In this document: positions 56,288-64,000 of the stretch, one piece after another
Layout of the letters: each line of letters starts with the position of its first letter
How positions within the stretch are numbered: the stretch's first letter is position 1
Source: Nitrospirillum amazonense
GTDB taxonomy: Bacteria; Pseudomonadota; Alphaproteobacteria; Azospirillales; Azospirillaceae
Assembly (NCBI RefSeq): GCF_007828035.1
Contig: NZ_VITV01000005.1
Coordinates: 372,001 to 436,000, forward strand
Length of the DNA: 64,000 nucleotides
Reading direction: 5' to 3'
Program-made: the position numbers and the translations under genes
The notes under the pieces: model-generated
Told to the model about the DNA's origin: nothing
The model's database searches: none
What the model saw: only the letters and a program-made list of their open reading frames with translations

Positions 56288-56316
56288 TTAGAGCGTGGCG
56301 GAGACAGCGCTGTCAA
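56288..56316 (-). promoter_or_regulatory. Probable glk promoter with palindromic operator
   Basis: On the minus strand, TTGACA (56311-56316), a 17-bp spacer and CTCTAA (56288-56293) form a -35/-10 pair. The perfect palindrome GACAGCGCTGTC (56303-56314) overlaps the -35. This centre-CG palindrome is of the type bound by LacI-family sugar regulators; the regulator is not in the window. Confidence 0.5.
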
Positions 56317-56491
56317 TATCATTGGTGTAAGAAAATTGGGGCATAGGGCGCTCTTGCGATGTAACGCAATTACATGATGTTCTCTTGAATCAATGTGTTG
56401 CGTCGCACAACGGTCGGAGTAAGCCGATTTTCACTGGCCCCAGGCAATCGACTGAATAATCAAGATTCTTCGCCCGTGGTGCATTTTCCGC

Positions 56492-56520
56492 TTGATCAAC
56501 CGGCCCTCGATCGGCATATT
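56492..56520 (+). promoter_or_regulatory. Promoter of candidate small RNA
   Basis: TTGATC (56492-56497), 17-bp spacer, CATATT (56515-56520). Predicted start near 56527. Confidence 0.4.
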
Positions 56521-56526
56521 GTGCAG

Positions 56527-56625
56527 TGCGACATGGCCGCGATTGTGGTTCTGTCGTAACGCACTTCTTGGGCGTTTCCTCCCTAAACTCAAGGCCGCGC
56601 CGATAGGCGCGGCCTTCTTTATTTC
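56527..56625 (+). ncRNA. Candidate small RNA with anti-Shine-Dalgarno motif
   Basis: A stretch of about 99 nt between a sigma-70-like promoter and a strong terminator, with no gene that could use either. It contains TTTCCTCCC shortly before the terminator, a CU-rich anti-Shine-Dalgarno type motif seen in several alphaproteobacterial small RNAs. It also contains an eight-codon frame (from the ATG at 56532). Ends are inferred; no homologue is known to me. Confidence 0.4.
56591..56625 (+). terminator. Orphan terminator
   Basis: Perfect 11-bp stem AAGGCCGCGCC/GGCGCGGCCTT, loop GATA, then CTTTATTT. No protein gene ends upstream on this strand. Confidence 0.8.
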
Positions 56626-56656
56626 CGGGGTCCTGGGCCTTTTCCGCCGCTGTCTG

Positions 56657-56800
56657 CTGGGGGAGATCCGACCGACCCATCCTGTACCCCAAGTGACGCG
56701 GACTGTTTTGGCGCCCCGGCCGCCCACTGCGCGCGGTGAGCTGCGTGTGGGGCACCGGTAGCGTCACCACGGCTGGGGGAGATGAACCCCACGGTTCCAT
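56657..56800. other. Structured intergenic element with two CTGGGGGAGAT copies
   Basis: CTGGGGGAGAT occurs at 56657 and 56773. GTGACGC (56692) can pair with GCGTCAC (56761), and flanking ACCCCA with TGGGG and CATC with GATG extend this to a long, bulged hairpin of about 140 nt. The shape recalls regulatory RNAs such as 6S RNA, but no conserved 6S or SRP sequence is evident and I assign no identity. Confidence 0.3.
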
Positions 56801-57013
56801 TGCGACCTTTCAGTTCCCCGCGACGACGGCGTTCGCCCACGGCGTCTGCCCTATGTCTTCAAGGCGGTCGTCGGCCTTCAGCGGCCCGGGGAAGAAAATT
56901 TTCGATTTGATGAAACAGAAGGGTTGCCAGCCGGTTCGGGCGATGCTACACAGCCGCCCACGCCGATGACCCCGGCAACGGGGCCCCGCAAAAATCGGCG
57001 GATTTCGAAGGAT

Positions 57014-57088
57014 GGGCGCGTAGCTCAGCGGGAGAGCACTACCTTGACATGGTAGGGGTCACAGGTTCAATCCCTGTCGCGCCCACCA
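57014..57088 (+). tRNA. tRNA-Val (anticodon GAC)
   Basis: A complete 75-nt cloverleaf. Acceptor GGGCGCG pairs with CGCGCCC, followed by A-CCA encoded in the gene. The anticodon stem CTACC/GGTAG holds the loop TTGACAT, giving GAC (valine, GUC/GUU codons). The T arm has GGTTCAATCC. A possible promoter (TTGCCA near 56924 and TACACA near 56947) lies about 60 bp upstream. Confidence 0.97.
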
Positions 57089-57248
57089 TCCTTCCCCAGC
57101 AAGATCAGTACGTTAAAGCCGCGACGGGCAACCGGACGCGGCTTTTGTGTTTCTGGTCCGGACAGGACCGATGGTGTCAACGGGGCGATGCCCGAGGCGC
57201 GGCCCGCCCGCATCCCAGACGCTCAGGGACACGGGCGGGATAGCCCCA

Positions 57249-57998
57249 TCAGCGGCTTTTGGACAGGAAGGCCTGGAAGGCGGCCTTGGCCTCGGGGCTG
57301 GTCAGTGCCTGGGCGAAGAGGGTGGCCTCACGCGCCATGGCCTCCAGCACCTGGGGCGTATCATGGCGCATCAGGGCCTTGGTGTTGGCCATGGCCGCGC
57401 GTGGCTTGGCCGCCAGCGCCGCCGCCTTGGCCGCCGCATGCTCATAAAGCGTTTCCGTGGGGATGACGGCGTTGATCAGACCCGCCGCCTCCGCCGCGTC
57501 GGCCGTCAGCGCCTCACCCGCCATCAGCATGGCGGCGGCGCGGGGGTGGCCCAGCAGCCGGGCGGCCAGCACGCTGGAACCCGCCTCCGGGACCAGGCCC
57601 AGGCTGACGAAGGGCATGGCGAAGTGCGCGGTGGGGGCGGCGTAGACCAGGTCGCAATGCATCAGCAGGGTGGTGCCGACGCCCACCGCGTGGCCTTCCA
57701 CCGCCGCCACCACGGGCTTGGGGAATGTGGCCAGCGCGCGCAGGAAGCGCATCACCGGGGTGTCGGCTGACAGCGGCGGTCCGGCCAGGAAGTCCGCCAG
57801 GTCGTTGCCGGCGGTGAAGCTGCCGCCCGATCCCTGGATCAGCACCGCGCCCACGGCGTCATCCGTGGCGGCGCCGGTCAGGGCCTCGGCCAGGGCCGAA
57901 TACATGGCACCGGTCAGGGCGTTGCGCTTCTCCGGCCGGTTCAGCACCAGGGTGCGGACCCCGTTCCCGTCCTCCACCAGGACCGCGGCTTGACTCAT
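57249..57998 (-). CDS. Enoyl-CoA hydratase/isomerase family protein
   Basis: The ATG at 57998 (GAGAAG just upstream) gives 249 residues. The crotonase fold is shown by L-N-R-P-E-K-R-N-A-L, the oxyanion-hole loops G-S-G-G-S-F-T-A-G-N-D-L-A and A-A-V-E-G-H-A-V-G-V-G-T-T-L, and F-V-S-L-G-L-V-P-E-A-G-S-S. The acidic residue at the P-E-A-G-S-S position is present while the second catalytic Glu of true hydratases is not evident, so an isomerase-type or other crotonase activity is equally likely. It stands alone. Confidence 0.88.
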   Translation of the reverse strand: MSQAAVLVEDGNGVRTLVLNRPEKRNALTGAMYSALAEALTGAATDDAVGAVLIQGSGGSFTAGNDLADFLAGPPLSADTPVMRFLRALATFPKPVVAAVEGHAVGVGTTLLMHCDLVYAAPTAHFAMPFVSLGLVPEAGSSVLAARLLGHPRAAAMLMAGEALTADAAEAAGLINAVIPTETLYEHAAAKAAALAAKPRAAMANTKALMRHDTPQVLEAMAREATLFAQALTSPEAKAAFQAFLSKSR

Positions 57999-58364
57999 CT
58001 TCTCATCTCCCAAGGTGTCCCCGGCGGCGGCGCTGCGGCGTCCGGCCCGGCGGTTAGTGATTGCTTATCCCGGGATGCTGCCGCAGCCGGGCACGGCGGG
58101 CAAGGCTTGCATGATGACATTCACTTCGGGTGGCCCGCCGCAGAGGCGCCAAGCGCGCCGGAACCATCCGTTCGCGGCGGCGGTTGAAAGGGCGTTGGGT
58201 ATGCCGCGTGCTTGTTCAAGGCTGTTAACCCAATCTTTAGATGTCCCAGCAAAAGATGACAGCGTGGTGAACGGGGCGCGTCGGTTTTGCTGCCCCCACC
58301 ACCTCACTCTGGGCCAAGTCCGGCGCCGATGTGCGGCCAGGACGGTACTGAAAGGGGACGGGCG

Positions 58365-59330
58365 ATGGGTTCATTCTCTTCTGAGTCGGTCGACCTGCTG
58401 CGGGCCTACACGGCCCAGGCCAACCGCTATCCCATGCTGTCGCCCGAGCGTGAGCTTGAGCTGGCCAACCGCTGGACCGCCAGCCAGGACCAGCGCGCCG
58501 CCGACGAGCTGGTGCACAGTCATATGCGGCTGGCCATCAAGATCGCCTCCCGTTATGCCCGGTCCGGCCTGCCCGTGGGTGACCTGGTGTCTGAGGCCAA
58601 CATCGGCTTGGTGAAGGCGGTGCAGCGGTTCGACCCGTCGCGCGGTTTCCGCCTCGCCACCTACGCGCTGTGGTGGATCCGGGCGGAGGTGCAGTCCTAC
58701 GTCCTGCACAATTGGTCCATGCTGAAGGGGGGCAACACCGCCGCCCTGAAGCGCTTGTTCTTCAACCTGCGCCAAGCCCAGCGCCGGCTGGGCGTCCACG
58801 ACCGCATGATGACGGACGAGGAGGCGGAGCGCATCGCGGTGGAGATGGACGCCACGGTGGAGGAAGTGCGGGAGATGGAGCATCGCTTCGCCACCCCCGT
58901 CGCCTCCCTGAATGTCTCCATGGGCGAGGATAATGACCAAGAGGCCATGGACCTGCTGGCCGACGATACCGAATCGGTGGAAAGCCGCCTGGCCGAAGGC
59001 AGTGAGCTGCGCCAGCGTAAGGGCCTCATGCTGGATGCGTTGAAGGCGCTGGGCGACCGCGAGCGCCACATCTTCATTTCCCGCAACCTGGCGGACGAAC
59101 CGGTGACGCTGGAGCGGCTGGCCCAGCATTACGGCGTCAGCAAGGAACGAATCCGCCAGATCGAGACCGGCGCCTACAGCAAGGTGGCGCGCAGCGTGCG
59201 CCGCGCGGCCGAGGGCGGCACCATCACCGCCCCCATCCTGCCCATGGCGGCCAAGCGCGCGAAGTCTGGCATGGGCCGCGTGCCCACCGCCAACGACATC
59301 ATGGCCCAAGCCGCCCGCTCGGCGGCTTGA
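58365..59330 (+). CDS. rpoH: RpoH-family (sigma-32) RNA polymerase sigma factor
   Basis: A 321-residue sigma factor; the ATG at 58365 has AAAGGGGA upstream. Region 2 (V-H-S-H-M-R-L-A-I-K-I-A-S-R-Y, G-F-R-L-A-T-Y-A-L-W-W-I-R-A-E-V-Q) and region 4 (L-A-Q-H-Y-G-V-S-K-E-R-I-R-Q-I-E) are complete. The RpoH box reads L-K-R-L-F-F-N-L-R (residues 129-137) instead of the usual Q-R/K-K-L-F-F-N-L-R. Azospirilla carry several RpoH paralogues; this is probably one of them rather than the only heat-shock sigma. The 350-bp upstream region shows no operator that I can name. Confidence 0.92.
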   Translation: MGSFSSESVDLLRAYTAQANRYPMLSPERELELANRWTASQDQRAADELVHSHMRLAIKIASRYARSGLPVGDLVSEANIGLVKAVQRFDPSRGFRLATYALWWIRAEVQSYVLHNWSMLKGGNTAALKRLFFNLRQAQRRLGVHDRMMTDEEAERIAVEMDATVEEVREMEHRFATPVASLNVSMGEDNDQEAMDLLADDTESVESRLAEGSELRQRKGLMLDALKALGDRERHIFISRNLADEPVTLERLAQHYGVSKERIRQIETGAYSKVARSVRRAAEGGTITAPILPMAAKRAKSGMGRVPTANDIMAQAARSAA

Positions 59331-59351
59331 GGTTTGATCTGAGTCCCCTCA

Positions 59352-59425
59352 AGCGGCGGGCGCGGGCATGCGCCCGCTTGCCTTGTCCTCGCTGCGCCCC
59401 TCGGTGCTCGCTCCGGCGGCCGCAG
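59352..59425. repeat. Possible dispersed intergenic hairpin repeat, copy 2
   Basis: GCGGGCATGCGCCCGC hairpin followed by TTGCCTTGTCCTCGCT and GCTCCGGCGG; see the copy at 50788. It lies between the convergent rpoH and ggt genes and may act as a terminator-like structure. Confidence 0.3.
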
Positions 59426-59463
59426 ACGCGGCCTAGTCAAAAAATGAAAATGGCGGCGGCGCT

Positions 59464-61296
59464 TCAGTCCCCCGCCGCCAGCCCCTCGCGGCGGGGATCT
59501 ACGCCGCCTTCCAGGCCGGTGGCGGTGCGCTTGATGACGTGCAGGCCGCTGGGCATGGACTTAAGCTCCACCGTCTGGCCCAGTGCTTCCAGCCCAGCCT
59601 TCAGGGACGGGGCCCAGGGGCCGCTTTCCAAGGCGGTGGTGCCGTTGCGGTTGACGATGCGCGGCAGGCTGACCGCCTCCTGCGCGTCCAGGCCCCAGTC
59701 CAGCGCCGCCACGATGGTTTCCGCGACATAGCCGATGATGGCCGGCCCGCCGGGCGAGCCAACCAGCAGCAGGGGCTTGCCCGCCCGATCGAAGACGATG
59801 GTGGGCGCCATGGACGATCGCGGACGCTTGCCCGCCGCCACGGCGTTGGCCACGGGTAGGCCTGTGCCCGGGCTGGTGGGGATGAAGGAGAAGTCGGTCA
59901 GCTGGTTGTTCAGCACATAGCCGTCCACCGCCATGCCCGAGCCGAAGGCGAACTCCACCGACGTGGTGAAGGACACGGCCATGCCGCTGTCGTCCATCAG
60001 GGACATGTGCGAGGTCGATGGAATATCCGCCTGCCATCCGGGGCCGTACAGCGCACCCTGCTTCTGCGGTGGCACGCCGGCGGACACGGGGCCCTTGGCC
60101 GCGTGCGCCGGGTCGATCAGCTTGGCGCGCTCGGCCAGGTAGCCCTTGTCCAGCAGCCCCTTGGGCACGGTGACGAAGGCGGGATCGCCGACATAGAGGT
60201 CGCGGTCGGCGTAGGCCAGGCGGCTGGCCTCCACCATCAGGTGCCAGGCGGTGGGGGAGTCCTTGCCCAGGCCCTTCATGTCGAAATGTTCCAGCAGGCC
60301 CAGCATCTCCACGATGGCGATGCCGCCGGAACTGCTGGGGCCCATGCTGCACACCGTCCACTGGCGGTAGGGCGTGCACAGGGGATCGCGTTCCTCGACC
60401 TTGTAAGCCGCCAGATCCTGGGCGGTGACCAGGGCGGGAGCCCCCCCGGGTGTGTTAGCGGGGAGGGCGCTGTCGGCCAGGTGCTTGGCCAGATCCTGGC
60501 CCAGGATGCCGTGGTAGTAGGCATCGGGGCCCTGCGCGGCCAACACCTCCAGCGTGTGGGCCATGGCCGGGTTGCGGAAAGTCTCCCCGGCCTGCAGCGG
60601 TGTCAGGCTGCCGTCGGGCCCGGCATGGAAGAACAGGGCCAGCATGTCGGGCCGGTCCTTCAGCTGCGGCGTCAGCCCCTTCAGCAACAGGGCCAGGCGC
60701 GGGCTGACGACGAAGCCGTCGCGGGCCAGCTGGATGGCCGGCTGGAACAGGGTGGCCCAGGGCAGCTTGCCATAGCGCTTGTGCGCCTCCGCCAGCAGGG
60801 CGGGGATGCCGGGGGTGCCCACGGCGCGGCCGCCGTCGAAGGCGCGCATCAGCGGCATGGGCCGGCCGTCGGGGCCGACGAAGCGATCGGCGGCGGACCC
60901 TGCGGGCGCCGTTTCCCGTCCATCCAGGGACACCAGCTTCTTGGTCTTGGGAACCCAGATCAGCATATAGCCGCCACCGCCCAGTCCGGAGGATTGCGGC
61001 TCGACCAGGCCCAGCACCAGTTGCACGGCGATGGCCGCGTCCACGGCGCTGCCGCCCTGTCGCAGCATGGCGTGCCCGGCCTCCGCCGCCAGCGGGTTCG
61101 CCGCCACCACCATGTCCGACTTGGTGCGCACCACCGGTCGTGGCGTGAAGGGCGAGGCCAGTTCCGGGTCGCCACCCTGGGCATGGGCCGGGCCGACCGC
61201 CGCCAGCGGTGCCAGGACCAGTGCGCCGGCCAGAAGGGCGGCGCTGATTGGGCGGCGGGTGAAGGCGGGGGCGAGCTGCCGGGGCTTTTTATGCAT
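59464..61296 (-). CDS. ggt: Gamma-glutamyltransferase
   Basis: The ATG at 61296 gives a 610-residue precursor with a basic start, a hydrophobic Ala/Leu signal core and A-H-A cleavage near residue 40, so it is periplasmic. It cleaves itself into two subunits before the nucleophile Thr428 in S-T-S-H-M-S-L-M-D (usual motif T-T-H-x-S), and hydrolyses glutathione or transfers its glutamyl group. G-S-P-G-G-P-A-I-I and N-N-Q-L-T-D-F-S-F are further family motifs. The second Thr of T-T-H is Ser here. It is convergent with rpoH. Confidence 0.95.
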   Translation of the reverse strand: MHKKPRQLAPAFTRRPISAALLAGALVLAPLAAVGPAHAQGGDPELASPFTPRPVVRTKSDMVVAANPLAAEAGHAMLRQGGSAVDAAIAVQLVLGLVEPQSSGLGGGGYMLIWVPKTKKLVSLDGRETAPAGSAADRFVGPDGRPMPLMRAFDGGRAVGTPGIPALLAEAHKRYGKLPWATLFQPAIQLARDGFVVSPRLALLLKGLTPQLKDRPDMLALFFHAGPDGSLTPLQAGETFRNPAMAHTLEVLAAQGPDAYYHGILGQDLAKHLADSALPANTPGGAPALVTAQDLAAYKVEERDPLCTPYRQWTVCSMGPSSSGGIAIVEMLGLLEHFDMKGLGKDSPTAWHLMVEASRLAYADRDLYVGDPAFVTVPKGLLDKGYLAERAKLIDPAHAAKGPVSAGVPPQKQGALYGPGWQADIPSTSHMSLMDDSGMAVSFTTSVEFAFGSGMAVDGYVLNNQLTDFSFIPTSPGTGLPVANAVAAGKRPRSSMAPTIVFDRAGKPLLLVGSPGGPAIIGYVAETIVAALDWGLDAQEAVSLPRIVNRNGTTALESGPWAPSLKAGLEALGQTVELKSMPSGLHVIKRTATGLEGGVDPRREGLAAGD

Positions 61297-61390
61297 GCCG
61301 CAACAATGGCATGCCGCCGCCGGCCAGGAAACAGGGGAGAGGCAGCCAAGGGGGGGAGACACGCCGTCGCGCCCTGCTACCGCTACCATG

Positions 61391-61430
61391 GGGGCAAAAC
61401 AAAACGCGCCGTCCGGCTGGACGGCGCGTT
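61391..61430 (-). terminator. Distal terminator after the cold-shock gene
   Basis: Perfect 12-bp stem AACGCGCCGTCC/GGACGGCGCGTT, followed on the minus strand by TTTTGTTTTG. It lies 170 bp after the cold-shock stop and insulates ggt. Confidence 0.85.
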
Positions 61431-61548
61431 CCGTGTCTCCGGCCCGCGAATTAAGCTCCCCAACGCCGACACCCGGCTGATCCCGAAAGGGATATTGCCA
61501 GGTGCCAGCGGGTCGAGGACGAATCCATCTGTCAGGAAACAGGAAATC

Positions 61549-61572
61549 CGGCGCCGGGGTTTCCCGGCGCCG
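61549..61572 (-). terminator. Proximal hairpin after the cold-shock gene
   Basis: 10-bp stem CGGCGCCGGG/CCCGGCGCCG with a 4-nt loop, 28 bp after the stop; the T tract is poor (GGATTTCC), so it may only pause or stabilise the 3' end. Confidence 0.55.
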
Positions 61573-61600
61573 TCAATCCCGTTCTACCAGATCGGATGGA

Positions 61601-62179
61601 TTAGAGGACTTCCACGCGATTGGCCTGCGGACCCTTCTGACCCATGCTGGTCGTCAGGCGCACCCGCTGCTCCGGCGTCAGGGCGCGGACGCCCGAACGC
61701 TCCAGCGCGGTGATGTGGACGAACACGTCCTTCCCGCCGCCATCGGGGGTCACGAAACCGAAGCCCTTGTCGGCGCTGTAGAACTTCACAGTGCCTTCAA
61801 CGGTCTCGGTCGGGCCGCTGGCTTCCCAGCCGCCGGCGCGGCGCGGGGCGCCACCACCGAAGCTGTCGCGGCGACCGCCGCCCATGCCACCGCCCATGCC
61901 GCCGCCGCCGCCGGGGGTGGCAGTGGACTCATCCACGCTGTGGATGGCGGCAACCTGCGGGCCCTTCTGGCCCTGGGACAGGTCGCAATTGATGGTGGTG
62001 CCGTCCGCCAGGCTGTCATGGCCGAAGGCCTGCACGACGGAAGCGTGCAAGAAGGCGTCCGGCGACCCGTCGGACAGGGTCACGAAACCAAAACCTTTCG
62101 TGGGGTTGTACCACTTGACGGTGGCGTTGACGCCCCGGCGGGTGATCTGCGGGCTCTGCGGAGAACGGCGCTCATACAT
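61601..62179 (-). CDS. Double cold-shock-domain protein
   Basis: The ATG at 62179 gives 192 residues with two cold-shock domains: residues about 15-80 (A-T-V-K-W-Y-N-P-T-K-G-F-G-F-V, F-L-H-A-S-V) and 125-190 (G-T-V-K-F-Y-S-A-D-K-G-F-G-F-V, D-V-F-V-H-I-T-A-L). Both carry the RNP1 (K-G-F-G-F-V) and RNP2-type (V-F-V-H) motifs. A Gly/Arg-rich linker joins them. This architecture is common in alphaproteobacteria, where the protein acts as an RNA chaperone. A leader of up to 290 nt precedes it, as is common for cold-shock mRNAs. Confidence 0.93.
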   Translation of the reverse strand: MYERRSPQSPQITRRGVNATVKWYNPTKGFGFVTLSDGSPDAFLHASVVQAFGHDSLADGTTINCDLSQGQKGPQVAAIHSVDESTATPGGGGGMGGGMGGGRRDSFGGGAPRRAGGWEASGPTETVEGTVKFYSADKGFGFVTPDGGGKDVFVHITALERSGVRALTPEQRVRLTTSMGQKGPQANRVEVL

Positions 62180-62472
62180 GTGATTTGAACTCGAATGTAG
62201 TCGATAAAGTGCTTGGCCGGGGGCACCGGTCGCAAGGAAAGGCCCTAACACGCGCCCCTCCCAAGCCGGATCTGGCTGCGCAGGATTCTCTCCTGTGTGG
62301 GAGCTTATACCGAAAAAAACGGGACTGCACCAGCCATGCGATGCCAGATGCCCAAGTCATTTCGGAGGTAGCTGCGCCCCGCTGGGCGCACTTGCGCCAT
62401 CAACCTGAACAGGCCGCAATAACGGGTAGCAATTCTGGCGCCCGGGCCCCAGATATGGGGGCTCTTCTTTGA

Positions 62473-63918
<1,446 letters not shown>

Positions 63919-64000
63919 GGGCCTATCTGGTGTGGCGGGTGGCATGCGGGGACCGGGGACAAGTGTGCAACGTAAAGCGCTGGTGCCGTAGCGTATTCAC

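Noticed and set aside
56657..56800. 6S RNA or SRP RNA
   Set aside because: A long bulged hairpin is possible, but no conserved 6S central-bubble sequence or SRP GGAA/GCA tetraloop motif is recognisable.
56390..56800. 136-codon minus-strand frame between glk and tRNA-Val
   Set aside because: It runs through the terminator stem, lacks a ribosome-binding site and has no protein-like composition.

Overview
The window is high-GC DNA, almost fully coding, from an alphaproteobacterium, most likely a member of the Rhodospirillales/Azospirillaceae such as Azospirillum or Nitrospirillum. This placement is inferred from gene content: a TrcR (DUF1013) cell-cycle regulator, a DUF1192 protein, a double cold-shock-domain protein, a long-linker FtsZ, and the order dcw cluster - lpxC - bamD - recN - ligA. 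No 16S gene or species marker is present.

Layout. 1-4.0 kb: the N-terminal part of a membrane PAS/GGDEF regulator (cut by the left edge), a small membrane-anchored protein, glyoxalase I and a secreted DUF2807 protein. 4.2-9.4 kb: ligA, recN and bamD on the minus strand. 9.5-13.3 kb: an accessory interval between bamD and lpxC. It holds an unknown coiled-coil protein, a DUF4265 protein and three tandem units that each encode two tiny membrane peptides. 13.3-34.4 kb: lpxC and a complete division and cell-wall (dcw) cluster on the minus strand, transcribed mraZ-rsmH-ftsL-ftsI-murE-murF-mraY-murD-ftsW-murG-(37-aa ORF)-murC-murB-ddl-ftsQ-ftsA-ftsZ, mostly with 4-bp start/stop overlaps. 34.4-35.5 kb: the mraZ control region (MraZ-type TGGG repeats, DnaA-box-like sites) and the RNase P RNA. 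35.5-43.8 kb: an AmpD-type amidase, an EamA transporter coupled to a TacA/TacT toxin-antitoxin pair, Uup, a DjlA-like protein, an AIM24 protein and fumC. 43.8-49.0 kb: biotin genes bioF-bioD divergent from bioB-bioA. 49.0-56.1 kb: an HTH regulator facing a methyltransferase, DUF1192, a quinone oxidoreductase, trcR, an old yellow enzyme, ubiX and glucokinase. 56.1-64 kb: an RNA-like intergenic region, tRNA-Val(GAC), an enoyl-CoA hydratase, an RpoH-type sigma factor, gamma-glutamyltransferase, the cold-shock protein and a LuxO/NtrC-type sigma-54 response regulator.

The most unusual part is 10.6-13.2 kb. Three consecutive units each contain a sigma-54 -24/-12 promoter, an upstream TGT-N10-ACA activator-type site (perfect palindromic core in unit 1) with a second site 17 bp on, a third conserved 20-bp element, two 43-51-residue hydrophobic peptides ending in [IV]-N-[AT]-M-L, and a near-identical terminator. 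The distances from activator site to -24 element (151 bp) and from -24 element to start codon (58 bp) are identical in all three units although the DNA between has diverged. I recognise no family for these peptides; this is the best candidate for an undescribed system in the window.

Functionally the window combines envelope synthesis and division (dcw, lpxC, bamD, amidase), DNA repair (ligA, recN), cofactor synthesis (biotin, ubiX) and regulators. Many large open frames antisense to the GC-rich genes are codon-position artefacts and were left out.
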